64,000 bases of DNA, from positions 682,001-746,000 of the forward strand of contig NZ_RQFO01000017.1 of assembly GCF_004770045.1 (NCBI RefSeq), given 5' to 3'. Below, one piece after another: positions 9,301-16,796 of the stretch. The DNA comes from Leptospira montravelensis. GTDB taxonomy: Bacteria; Spirochaetota; Leptospiria; Leptospirales; Leptospiraceae. The stretch's first letter is position 1; the number at the start of each line of letters is the position of its first letter. A program made the position numbers and the translations under genes. The notes under the pieces were generated by a model. It saw only the letters and a program-made list of their open reading frames with translations. It had not been told where the DNA came from and did not search any database.

Positions 9301-10038
9301 TTACTTAGGTGAAGAAATGGGTATGGATCCTTTCCAGGTAGAAATGCCACTTCCTTGGATAGGATAGGGTTTACCTAAATATTTTGGCGGAGTGTCCCAC
9401 TGGATGTCCCACCATGCAAGGATTCTTGCTGAAAACTCGCGAAATGAATAATAAGTTTCTTTTTTATAAGTTCTTAAATTACATTCATAACCGTATAACT
9501 CTAATTCTAACTCTTTACCCAAATAAATGGCTCTGGGTAAAAAGAAAGATTGGCTCACAAAAATCGCATTCTTTACGAGAAAAACTTCTTTAGCACGTAT
9601 CAAAGTATCAAGAGTTCGAAAACCTGCATGGTCCACAAAAATATCATCAGGTTTTACTTTATGGTTTAACATATACTCCAACATAGGTCGAAGTTCGTTG
9701 TAATCTGATTTTCCGTTGTCGCCAGAAAGTAAGATTTTTTTGACTCGACCTGAGTTATATAAATTCAATCCGCAAGCAAGTCTATCCATCAGGATGGGTG
9801 AGGGAGTTTTTCCATAAACAGCGGCACCAGGAACAATGGCCACTTCGGCTTCAGGAATTTCCATCGGTTGGTCCGAATGGATTGAGGTTTGGTAAATATA
9901 CCAAAACCGCAAATTCGTTGCCAATGCGACAAAAACCAGAATTCCCAAAATCAAAGCAAACCCAAGAAATAGGGATTTCCACTTGACCCTTGAGAGGAAT
10001 TGGAGCGTCTTATTTATGTAGGTCGCACGGTTCGTCAT
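9301..10038 (-). CDS. SanA/YdcF-like DUF218 membrane protein
   Basis: About 245 residues from the chosen ATG: one N-terminal membrane helix (SLFLGFALILGILVFVAL) then a DUF218 domain with AIVPGAAVYG, SPILMDRLACGLNLYNSG, KILLSGDNG and YNELRPMLEYM, ending near WWDIQWDTPPKYLG. This is the SanA branch (vancomycin-sensitivity proteins), thought to act on envelope permeability. A longer ORF would start at 10095, but that runs 59 bases into the divergent M23 gene; the ATG at 10036-10038 removes this and makes the two divergent starts share bases 10037-10038. The start is therefore uncertain. Confidence 0.75.
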   Translation of the reverse strand: MTNRATYINKTLQFLSRVKWKSLFLGFALILGILVFVALATNLRFWYIYQTSIHSDQPMEIPEAEVAIVPGAAVYGKTPSPILMDRLACGLNLYNSGRVKKILLSGDNGKSDYNELRPMLEYMLNHKVKPDDIFVDHAGFRTLDTLIRAKEVFLVKNAIFVSQSFFLPRAIYLGKELELELYGYECNLRTYKKETYYSFREFSARILAWWDIQWDTPPKYLGKPYPIQGSGISTWKGSIPISSPK

Positions 10039-11050
10039 GAAGAAAAAAATTAAAGAGATTACGTCTGTTTTTTCACAGGACAATCCGAAAATCAAGAAAC
10101 AGATTGATAAGGTGAAAGAAAAAGGTCACCAACGGATGACCATTCTTGTCATTCCTCACGGATACGATAGTTCTTTCCACTTTCAAATTTCTCATTTTAC
10201 CATTCTATTTTTTTTGGCTTTGACTGTCGGACTCCTGAGTCTTGCTATTTTCGGAATCTTTCGTTCCAGTAACACCCAAACTCAAATCAACCAACTCTCC
10301 AAAATTTACGGAACTTATTTCGATACATACATTGCCCATGCCAACCAATTGGAAGAGATGAAAGAAGAGTATTCTAAACTGAATGAAAACATGTTAGAAC
10401 TTTTTACATTGATTGATGGACAAGATGACGAACTTTTAAAAATTCCCACTGAAGATTGGATCGAAACATCAGCAGCGGAATCTCTTCAAAAGGAAGAAAA
10501 AGAAGACAAACAATTAGATGTAGGTCGTAAATATTTAAGCGAAATTTATGATTTCAGGCAACTAAAACATCGGATGGATAATTACCAACGTTTGGTGGAA
10601 GCCAATTACCAATTTTTATTCCAACGTTCAGACATTTTATCCCGCACTCCGCTCTTTAACCCAATGTATTCTTATAATTTAACCTCTCCCTTTGGTATGA
10701 GAAAATCACCTACCACTGGTTATTGGGAATACCACGACGGTTTAGATATGGCAAATGCCACAGGTACTCCCATATATGCTTCTGCTCCTGGACGTGTAGT
10801 GCGAGTTACCTACTCCAATGTAGGATATGGACATCATGTCATCATCCAACATGACTTCGGCTTTAGTACGTTATATGGTCACTGTTCAAGAATCTATGTA
10901 AGATCAGGTCAAGAAGTGAAAGCTGGTGAACAAATTGCCGAAGTCGGTGCTACTGGAAATGTGACAGGTCCACATTTACATTATGAAATATTCATATCCG
11001 AAGAAGGAAAAACAGATCCAGAACAATATATGCAAGCAGGAGTTTACTGA
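10037..11050 (+). CDS. M23-family metallopeptidase with membrane anchor
   Basis: 337 residues: a cytosolic basic start, one membrane helix (~55-78), a coiled-coil-like region (~85-190), then a LytM/M23 domain (~215-330). The zinc motifs are visible: YHDGLDMANATGTPIYA (H-x3-D) and GPHLHYEI (HxH), with the intervening 'VIIQHDFGFSTLYGH'. Such proteins cut peptidoglycan crosslinks or, like NlpD/EnvC, activate amidases; the metal ligands appear complete here, favouring an active enzyme. The ATG shares two bases with the start codon of the divergent SanA-like gene. ligA begins directly at its stop codon. Confidence 0.87.
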   Translation: MKKKIKEITSVFSQDNPKIKKQIDKVKEKGHQRMTILVIPHGYDSSFHFQISHFTILFFLALTVGLLSLAIFGIFRSSNTQTQINQLSKIYGTYFDTYIAHANQLEEMKEEYSKLNENMLELFTLIDGQDDELLKIPTEDWIETSAAESLQKEEKEDKQLDVGRKYLSEIYDFRQLKHRMDNYQRLVEANYQFLFQRSDILSRTPLFNPMYSYNLTSPFGMRKSPTTGYWEYHDGLDMANATGTPIYASAPGRVVRVTYSNVGYGHHVIIQHDFGFSTLYGHCSRIYVRSGQEVKAGEQIAEVGATGNVTGPHLHYEIFISEEGKTDPEQYMQAGVY

Positions 11051-13057
11051 TTGCCTAAGAAAGAAAATCCTGCCAAACGAGTTGCGGAACTTCGCAAAGA
11101 GATTCAAAAACACAATGATCTCTATTATAAAAAAAATACTCCTAAAATATCAGACAAAGAGTTTGATCTTTTAGTTAAAGAGTTACAATCTCTTGAAAAA
11201 GCTAACCCCGATTTGGTGGTTGAATCCTCGCCAACTTTACAAGTAGGATCTGACCTCTCTCCACAATTTAGCAAATTTAAACACAAAGTCCCTGTTTTAT
11301 CTTTAGAAAACACCTACAACGAAACCGAACTTTCCGAATGGTTGGAGAAAACTGGCCTCGACGAATTTTATTCCCTTGAATGGAAAATTGACGGCGCCTC
11401 CATCTTGTTATATTATGAAAATGGAAAACTCACTCATTGTGTGACAAGGGGTTCCGGTGGAATCGGAGATATTGTTACCGAAAACGTCAAAACCATCGAA
11501 TCCATTCCACAATCACTTTCTGAACCTTTAAACCTTTCGGTCCGCGGGGAAATTTTTATGACCTTCGCCGATTTTGAAGAATTCAATGAAGAATATGGCG
11601 GTAAGTTTGCCAACCCAAGGAACTTGGCTGCAGGTTCTATCAAACAAAAAGACCCACTTGAAGTCGCCAAACGCCCGTTAAGAATCTACGTATATGATGT
11701 ATATTTTTCTTCCTCCAGAAAAGGAATTAACAAACATAAAGACATCATCACTTTATTAAAAAAAGAAAAGTTTCCATTGGCTCCTGATTCCACAATCATC
11801 AAAGGAAAAAATCTAATCCAAGAGATTGAATCATTCAAAAAGAAAAAAGACAAAATGCCATTTCCTGTGGATGGCCTTGTCATCAAACTAGATGACCTCA
11901 ACTTACGTGAGAGTTTAGGGGAAACAAGCCAATCCCCGCGTTGGGCCCGGGCTTTCAAGTTCGATGCCTTACTTAAAGAAACCACGATTGAAGAAATCGA
12001 TTTTGCCATTGGTAGAACAGGAAAAATCACACCTCGTGCTAAAGTCACACCCATCTCACTTGCAGGTACAACAGTCACTTACGCCACCTTACATAACCAA
12101 GTCTATATTGACCAACTGGGTGCTGGAATCGGTGCAAAAGTATTAATCTCCAAACGTGGCGAAATCATTCCTGCAGTGGAAAAAGTAACCGTCCCTCCAA
12201 AATCAGTTTTTGTATTACCGAAAGAATGTCCCGCATGTAAAACCAAACTAACAAAGGTAGACGATTCCGTTGATTTTTTCTGCACCAATCGCAATTGCCC
12301 AGAACGCAAACTAAACCAACTCATATTCTTTTGTTCCAAAAAACAAATGAATATCGAAGGACTCGGCGAAAGACAAATCCAAATTTTCTTTGAAAAAGGT
12401 TGGGTCAAAGACATTCCAGATTTATACACATTAAATAAATACAAAGACACAATACTTGAGTTAGATGGATTTGGTGAAAAGTCAGTAAAAATAATTTTTG
12501 ATGCGATCGAAAAATCGAAAGAAAAAGATTTCAGATTCACTTTACCTTCGATTGGCTTAAACGAAGTTGGACCCAAAGTCACCGAAATTCTTATTGAAAA
12601 CGGATATGATTCATGGGAGAAACTTCTCACTTTAGCAAAATCCAAAACTGCAAATGAAGAACTAACATCAATTCACGGCATTGGCCCACGCACGATCGAT
12701 GCATTACTCACTCACTTAAAAGATAAAGAAACCTTAAAACTTGTAAGCACTCTCATCAAACTTGGCCTTAAATTCCAAGCCGACGAAACCGAAAAAAGCG
12801 ACTTACAACCATTTGTTGGTCAAAGTTGGTGTGTGACAGGAAGTTTCGAAAACTTCCAACCTCGCGATGTAGCAATGGATCTCATCACAAAACACGGCGG
12901 CAAAAAAGTATCCGGTGTCTCTTCCAAAACCACTCACCTTCTCTACGGCCCTGGTGCAGGCTCCAAACTGGAAAAAGCAACCGAACTCGGCGTGACTTTG
13001 GTATCAGAATCGGATTTTTTAAAATTTTTGAAAAAAGAAGGGATCACCTGGCCATAA
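11051..13057 (+). CDS. ligA: NAD-dependent DNA ligase LigA
   Basis: 668 residues, the normal length for LigA. Domains in order: Ia/adenylation domain with the nucleophile motif WKIDG (K112), GEIFM, and DGLVIKL; OB-fold around 320-390; a four-cysteine zinc finger starting at C393 (CPACKTKL…CTNRNCPERK); helix-hairpin-helix repeats (~430-570); BRCT domain at the end (~585-668, GQSWCVTGSFENFQPRD). It joins nicks in replication and repair using NAD+. The start is a TTG at 11051 immediately behind the TGA of the M23 peptidase gene, with no spacing, implying translational coupling. The first conserved helix (RVAELRKEIQKHNDLYY) follows within ten residues, so no other start is likely. Confidence 0.97.
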   Translation: MPKKENPAKRVAELRKEIQKHNDLYYKKNTPKISDKEFDLLVKELQSLEKANPDLVVESSPTLQVGSDLSPQFSKFKHKVPVLSLENTYNETELSEWLEKTGLDEFYSLEWKIDGASILLYYENGKLTHCVTRGSGGIGDIVTENVKTIESIPQSLSEPLNLSVRGEIFMTFADFEEFNEEYGGKFANPRNLAAGSIKQKDPLEVAKRPLRIYVYDVYFSSSRKGINKHKDIITLLKKEKFPLAPDSTIIKGKNLIQEIESFKKKKDKMPFPVDGLVIKLDDLNLRESLGETSQSPRWARAFKFDALLKETTIEEIDFAIGRTGKITPRAKVTPISLAGTTVTYATLHNQVYIDQLGAGIGAKVLISKRGEIIPAVEKVTVPPKSVFVLPKECPACKTKLTKVDDSVDFFCTNRNCPERKLNQLIFFCSKKQMNIEGLGERQIQIFFEKGWVKDIPDLYTLNKYKDTILELDGFGEKSVKIIFDAIEKSKEKDFRFTLPSIGLNEVGPKVTEILIENGYDSWEKLLTLAKSKTANEELTSIHGIGPRTIDALLTHLKDKETLKLVSTLIKLGLKFQADETEKSDLQPFVGQSWCVTGSFENFQPRDVAMDLITKHGGKKVSGVSSKTTHLLYGPGAGSKLEKATELGVTLVSESDFLKFLKKEGITWP

Positions 13058-13729
13058 AAGGATTCCTATTTTGACTCGCGAGCTTGTGTCATCCATAGTT
13101 AGACATTCGTGATGACCGCTGCACTTGGTTAAGAAGAAAACTTTTTCTTTATTAGTTGGGCGCCTCGAATCCGTTAGTCGATCGATATTTTTTTCTAAAA
13201 TCGACCGCGCTATCCGCTCCAATCTTTCACTTCGCGAAAGGATTTCCGCTTCTATCGCTGGCGCGAAGGATTATCGGTGAAAACAATCATTAGTTGGGAA
13301 ATGTTTAGCTAAGATTGAAAGAACTAATTAGAATCAAGATTGATTCTGATCATAAGTCCCAATTTGGCATTGATACGAACTACTTGTAAAGGTGGGGAAA
13401 ATGTGAGATTTATGCGAACTACATATAAACACCGGAAATATTTCGGCTATACGAATTTCGTTTAACGCACGCAGGCGAGTTGGTTAACTTTATTGCAATT
13501 AAACGCCGCCCAACAACCCCCTGATAACACCCATCCCCTCACCAAATCTCCACAAACCGCGAGATGGAAACTGCCACTTGGAATCAACTCCCGTGTTAGG
13601 TGGTCTCTACCACAACTACTTTTGGAAGAAAAGCGATTAAGAATGACAATTCTCTTTTATGCTTTGGTTTTCTACTATTGTTTGCTAGCTTTTGATTCAA
13701 TAATTTCTTCTATAAAAGAGAAGCATTCC
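13058..13729. other. Long non-coding stretch after ligA with repeats
   Basis: I see no supported gene between ligA and the decayed segment at 13730. It contains one copy of a hairpin-bearing ~67-bp dispersed repeat (13158-13224), a 10-bp direct repeat ATTAGTTGGG at 13151-13160 and 13289-13298, and short inverted repeats such as GAATCA-4-TGATTC. A 119-codon open frame starting at 13493 has low-complexity content and runs through the 62-bp repeat; I do not accept it. Confidence 0.6.
13158..13224. repeat. Dispersed ~67-bp repeat, copy 1 (hairpin-bearing)
   Basis: Begins GGGCGCCTCGAATCCGTTAG and ends CGCGCTATCCGCTCCAATC; a second copy lies at 18511-18576. Arms GTCGAT (13177-13182) and ATCGAC (13200-13205) can pair around a T-rich loop. 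In copy 2 the third base pair changes from C-G to T-A, a compensatory difference, though another pair is lost. Both copies follow a gene on the plus strand in non-coding DNA. Function unknown. Confidence 0.75.
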
Positions 13730-13833
13730 TTATATCCTCGCTACCAACGAAACACTCATTTTTGGAATAAAGTCTTTGCTAATAACAAGAAATCGATGTC
13801 TTCCATTTGTTTTTTGTCTGAAGGATCGTTCCT
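13730..13833 (-). pseudogene. Gene remnant, paralogue of the remnant at 14693-14875
   Basis: On the reverse strand the frame ending at TAA 13730-13732 reads …NGRHRFLVISKDFIPKMSVS…, which aligns with NGSHRLLVTNKGIGPKIHV in the remnant at 14693-14875 (nine of the first sixteen residues identical by eye). No start codon is present and the reading frame enters from the 62-bp repeat. I read it as the decayed copy of a small duplicated gene. Relative to the other copy it carries an extra ~29 bp between two TTTG repeats (13806-13838), consistent with slippage-type deletion or insertion. Confidence 0.5.
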
Positions 13834-13895
13834 GTTTGCAACTAACGTCTAACTTGACGACCATTTTGTTCGCTATTATAGTTTTGGCGAGGCTC
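13834..13895. repeat. 62-bp exact repeat, copy 1
   Basis: Bases 13834-13895 are identical over all 62 positions to 14876-14937. On the reverse strand it starts GAGCCTCGCC and ends GTTAGACGTTAGTTGCAAAC. It lies 8 bases behind the stop codon of the pseudogene at 13904-14327. Exact identity implies recent duplication, conversion or constraint. See findings for the comparison with integron attC sites. Confidence 0.92.
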
Positions 13896-13903
13896 AGTAA
13901 ATT

Positions 13904-14327
13904 CTACTTCATTTTTATCGTAGCAATTTCACGACCATCATTATCAAAATATGAATAGATAATTACAATGCCATTGTCACTAAAATTTTTCAAATCACTA
14001 TTTGTTGAAATTTTCTTTCTTATTGTGAGTTCCATAAGATTAATCCACTTTTTTAATTTCGAACGGATCACCGGAAATCATTGTATAATTATAAATTAGC
14101 TCTAAATTTGTAGTGGAAGTTGCATAATCTATGCGAGTGGATTCGTCTAACAGCATTGGCACTTTTGCATTGATGTTATCTACCGCAAAGTCTAAGATTT
14201 TTATAGGTGTTTCTAATCTTCCAATTTGGAGATTGTTGAAAGTTTTGTTCAGTAAAATTAAAGACACGCCAAATTAAAAAACTAAAAAAAGAATCAATAA
14301 GATAGTTTTTGATTTACCAAAAGCCAT
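13904..14327 (-). pseudogene. Small anchored protein gene broken by an in-frame stop and a frameshift
   Basis: A perfect Shine-Dalgarno (AGGAGG, six bases before) precedes the ATG at 14325-14327. Translation reads MAFGKSKTILLILFLVF, then TAA at 14274-14276, then continues in the same frame as FGVSLILLNKTFNNLQ…, so the stop interrupts a membrane anchor. At the far end the frame closes at 14040 within a run of six A's; removing one A lets it continue as NLMELTIRKKISTNSDLKNF…NDGREIATIKMK to TAG at 13904-13906. The joined product (VPMLLDEST-RIDY…LELIYNYTMI…L-FSDNGIVIIYSYFDNDG) resembles a widespread family of ~130-aa secreted hypothetical proteins with the pattern 'P-VD-TR…YNYTLV…L…F…G-Y-Y-Y-D-G'. 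Its start overlaps the end of the membrane gene at 14314-14652. Two lesions make a dead gene likely. Confidence 0.72.
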
Positions 14328-14652
14328 GTATCCTCCTTCGGACAGATTCTATAATTTCAACCTGCATTGTCCAGATAAATGGTAATATATATATATAGCC
14401 AAAGGCAATAAAAATACGGATAATCCCTCTTATTGAAGTTATGGAAAAAAATTGCAAAAAAGTTGTCCCTTGAGTCAGAAAATAAGAATATATTATGCTT
14501 GGTGATATCACGTAACTTAATATAACCAACTGAAACAAAAAAATCACCATCCAATACTTGAAAAAAGGATCAATTTGCATTCTAAAATGGTCGAAGGAAA
14601 AATCTTTTCTCTTTTTCCGATAATGTTCAAAAACTACTAAAAGTAAATTCAA
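14314..14652 (-). CDS. Small membrane protein, unknown
   Basis: 112 residues with hydrophobic segments at ~33-52, ~58-72 and ~75-95, ending in a basic tail (ESVRRRIHGFW). The first accepted codon is TTG at 14652; the frame stays open upstream to a TAA without any ATG, so the true N-terminus may be lost. The last 14 bases overlap the start of the pseudogene at 13904-14327, which was evidently its operon partner. I do not recognise the family. It sits among remnants and could itself be decaying. Confidence 0.45.
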   Translation of the reverse strand: MNLLLVVFEHYRKKRKDFSFDHFRMQIDPFFKYWMVIFLFQLVILSYVISPSIIYSYFLTQGTTFLQFFSITSIRGIIRIFIAFGYIYILPFIWTMQVEIIESVRRRIHGFW

Positions 14653-14692
14653 TGCTTCCGTTTCCTGAAATATGAACGAAGAATGTAATATT

Positions 14693-14875
14693 TTATTGCT
14701 TTTTACAAGACATATTTAGATTGCAAGCTCCAGTATTTTTTGGAGAAGAACTTGAACCGTTATTAATCAGCTGACAGGTAGTTTCTGTTGTCGCTGCGCT
14801 CGTTAGTCCAGAGATCCTCAGAACATGAATTTTTGGACCAATGCCTTTGTTAGTAACTAGTAATCGATGACTTCC
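14693..14875 (-). pseudogene. 3' remnant of a small secreted-type protein gene
   Basis: Reverse-strand frame ending at TAA 14693-14695 reads …GSHRLLVTNKGIGPKIHVLR, ISGLTSAATTETTCQLINNG, SSSSPKNTGACNLNMSCKKQ. The composition is protein-like with three cysteines near the end, but there is no start codon; the open frame begins inside the 62-bp repeat after a TAG. A partial paralogue lies at 13730-13833. Confidence 0.5.
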
Positions 14876-14937
14876 GTTTGCAACTAACGTCTAACTTGAC
14901 GACCATTTTGTTCGCTATTATAGTTTTGGCGAGGCTC
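14876..14937. repeat. 62-bp exact repeat, copy 2
   Basis: Identical to 13834-13895. On the reverse strand it follows, by three bases, the stop codon of the remnant at 14941-15111 and is itself followed by the remnant at 14693-14875. So both copies sit in the same position: gene end, repeat, next gene. Confidence 0.92.
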
Positions 14938-14940
14938 TAG

Positions 14941-15111
14941 TCAATCGCAATGTTCTAAATCCAAACTATCATCATCAATAGATTTGTTTACTTTTTTTCG
15001 ATAATATTTTAGGTCACATCCAGCACCTGGCCAAAAATCACCAGAGTCATCCAATACTTTGATATTATGAAATCCTTCAATTGCTGGATTTTCACTAATA
15101 TAATATTCGGC
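14941..15111 (-). pseudogene. 3' remnant of an unidentified gene
   Basis: 56 codons on the reverse strand, open from a TGA at 15112-15114 to TGA at 14941-14943. It contains SENPAIEGFHNIKVLDDSG and FWPGAGCDLKYYRKKV and ends DDDSLDLEHCD. There is no plausible start codon and upstream DNA (15115-15410) is non-coding, so the 5' part has been lost. Family not recognised. Confidence 0.5.
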
Positions 15112-15413
15112 TCACAACCCTTTTGCACGTGTTATCCGAATGACAAATAGCCGCACCCCCCTATTTCTTTGCGAAATATCCGAATGGCCATTAGTCGCGC
15201 ACTCCCAACCTGCCGACTATTACTCATTCGCATATTTATTTCTTAACCTACTGCTAAATCCCATTTCCTCCTTCCCTTCATCTACTCAATGCATCAGGTA
15301 ATAATCTAGACCCAAATTGCACTTAAATGTGACATAATTTCTGTCTTAGCCCTGTCCATATCGCAAATTTCATTCATTATTACAAATACCCTTTTCCATT
15401 TTCCAATTTATCA
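15112..15413. other. Non-coding stretch upstream of the arsR-type gene
   Basis: About 300 bases with no supported gene on either strand. It holds C-rich patches (around 15165 and 15205) and ends at the -35 element of the ArsR promoter. Nothing else recognised. Confidence 0.5.
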
Positions 15414-15441
15414 TTGACATGCAGGTAGTTACCTGCATAAT
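15414..15441 (+). promoter_or_regulatory. Promoter with palindromic operator for the ArsR-type regulator
   Basis: A consensus -35 TTGACA (15414-15419), a 16-base spacer and a -10 CATAAT (15436-15441). A perfect inverted repeat, ATGCAGGTA (15419-15427) and TACCTGCAT (15430-15438) with a two-base centre, fills the spacer and touches both hexamers. Binding there would block polymerase, so autorepression by the ArsR protein encoded ten bases downstream is the natural reading. Predicted transcription start is within a few bases of the ATG at 15451, so the mRNA is nearly leaderless. Confidence 0.8.
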
Positions 15442-15450
15442 TTCCTTTGT

Positions 15451-15795
15451 ATGCCAAAGGAAGTTGAGAGTGCAGATCATGTTTTTAAGGCAATGGCAGA
15501 CCCAAATCGCAGAAAGGTTTTGGATCTTTTATATGCCAACAATGGCCAAACACTTTCGTCACTCTGTGAACAACTTGACATGCAAAGGCAATCGGCAACC
15601 CAACACATAGAAATTCTTATCAAAGCAAACCTGGTAACAGTTGTTTGGAAGGGTCGAGAAAAACTTCACTTCATCAACCCAGTACCAATTTACGAAGTTT
15701 ATGCACGTTGGGTTAGAAAATTTGAACAAAACCGCTTAGGTTTTTTACACGATTTAAAAACACAAATTGAAGGAGACAATCATGGAACAACATAA
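15451..15795 (+). CDS. ArsR-family (SdpR-like) transcriptional regulator
   Basis: 114 residues: a winged helix with MADPNRRKVLDLLY, LSSLCEQLDMQRQSATQHIE (recognition helix) and the wing LVTVVWKGREKLHFINP. The pattern 'ADPTRRxIL-L…Q-AxS-HL…HxxxP' is that of ArsR/SdpR repressors without metal cysteines; this one has only one cysteine (in the SLCEQL helix), so metal sensing is unlikely. The gene overlaps the following SRPBCC gene by 14 bases, the usual pairing for this subfamily. Its own promoter carries a palindromic operator. Confidence 0.9.
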   Translation: MPKEVESADHVFKAMADPNRRKVLDLLYANNGQTLSSLCEQLDMQRQSATQHIEILIKANLVTVVWKGREKLHFINPVPIYEVYARWVRKFEQNRLGFLHDLKTQIEGDNHGTT

Positions 15796-16255
15796 CTTTG
15801 TTTATGTGACATTTATTCTTAGTACACCCGAGAAGGTTTGGAATGCGATCACTGATCCAGATATTACTTGTAAATATTGGTCGGATCCTTTGTCAAAAAA
15901 TCCTGCTCATGTCAACATATCCGAATGGAAAGTTGGTTCAAAATGGGAACATGTATACATGGATGACGATAGAACTGTTGACCTCGTTGGTAAAGTTTTG
16001 GAAGTCAATCCTCCACATAAGTTAATCCTGACTTGGTCAAGACCAAATGAAATCAACGATGAATCCAAACACTCTCGTGTTACATTTGATATTGAAGCTT
16101 ATTCCGAAGGTCTTGTCCGTTTGGCTGTGACTCACGAAGAATTGGATGCACAAATGTGGAAAGGGATTTCTTCCGGATGGCCTAGTGTACTCTCTAATCT
16201 AAAAACATTTTTGGAATCCGGTCTCCCCTTGGCAGGACATATCCCAAAATCATAG
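15782..16255 (+). CDS. SRPBCC / AHSA1-type ligand-binding protein
   Basis: 157 residues from the ATG at 15782, chosen because AAGGAG lies seven bases upstream; an in-frame ATG at 15767 adds five residues and has no such site. Family features: FVYVTFILSTPEKVWNAITD at the start, KYWSDP, GSKWEHVYMDDDRTVDLVGKV, PPHKLILTW, and SGWPSVLSNLKTFLESG at the end. AHSA1/SRPBCC proteins have a deep hydrophobic pocket and often serve as partners of an ArsR repressor. Ligand unknown. Confidence 0.88.
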   Translation: MEQHNFVYVTFILSTPEKVWNAITDPDITCKYWSDPLSKNPAHVNISEWKVGSKWEHVYMDDDRTVDLVGKVLEVNPPHKLILTWSRPNEINDESKHSRVTFDIEAYSEGLVRLAVTHEELDAQMWKGISSGWPSVLSNLKTFLESGLPLAGHIPKS

Positions 16256-16306
16256 TATAAAAACATAACAAACAATTGTTGGAATATAAAACTTAAGGAG
16301 AATAGG

Positions 16307-16723
16307 ATGGATCTAATTTATACTGGCGGCTGTGCTTGTGGCGCCATTCGATATCAAATAAACGACAAACCAATGTTTATGAACGATTGCCAATGCCGCG
16401 ACTGCCAGCGTATGAGCGGAACAGGGCATGGATCCTATCTCACATTTCCATCTCGGAAATCTGTGAGTCTAGAAGGAAAAACAGCTAACTTTGATATGGT
16501 GGGTGATAGCGGCAATACTAAAACCAGTAGTTTTTGCCCGAAATGTGGTTCACCAGTTTACATGACTTTTGCTGCCATGCCCAATCTTTTTACTATCCAC
16601 GCAACGAGTCTAGATGACCCAACCCTCTACCAACCACAAGCGGTCACATATACAAAACGAGGTTATGTTTGGGATCATTTAGATTTGTCTCTTCCAAAAT
16701 ATGAAACTGTGCCAAAGTCCTAA
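16307..16723 (+). CDS. GFA-family (DUF636) zinc protein
   Basis: 138 residues. Cysteine motifs typical of glutathione-dependent formaldehyde-activating (GFA/CENP-V) proteins are complete: GGCACGAIRY at the N-terminus, CQCRDCQRMSGTGHGSYLTF, and SFCPKCGSPVYM. These bind two zinc ions; a formaldehyde-glutathione role is proven only for a few members, so the reaction here is open. A strong AAGGAG lies seven bases before the ATG. It stands alone or as a third member of the arsR-SRPBCC group (51-base gap). Confidence 0.88.
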   Translation: MDLIYTGGCACGAIRYQINDKPMFMNDCQCRDCQRMSGTGHGSYLTFPSRKSVSLEGKTANFDMVGDSGNTKTSSFCPKCGSPVYMTFAAMPNLFTIHATSLDDPTLYQPQAVTYTKRGYVWDHLDLSLPKYETVPKS

Positions 16724-16737
16724 TAATACACGAAATT

Positions 16738-16771
16738 CACACTAACGCCAAAAAAAACTGGCATTAGTGTG
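16738..16771. terminator. Hairpin between convergent GFA and SDR genes
   Basis: Arms CACACTAACGCCA (16738-16750) and TGGCATTAGTGTG (16759-16771) pair over 13 positions with one G-T, around an eight-base A-rich loop. Its position between convergent genes suits a bidirectional terminator, but neither side has a good T-tract. On the reverse strand the second arm reads GGCGTTAGTG, a word that recurs in this window's non-coding DNA. Confidence 0.6.
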
Positions 16772-16796
16772 ACTGGGTTCCTACAAACTTTGAATC

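Noticed and set aside
12103..12645. 180-codon open frame opposite ligA
   Set aside because: Antisense to the zinc-finger and HhH region of ligA; no independent support.
13493..13852. 119-codon open frame in the repeat region
   Set aside because: Low-complexity sequence that runs through the 62-bp repeat, and the opposite strand reads as a gene remnant there.
13834..13895. Integron attC site in the strict sense
   Set aside because: GTTAGAC fits the 3' core, but no RYYYAAC partner or imperfect stem is visible, and no integrase is in the window. Kept only as a hypothesis.
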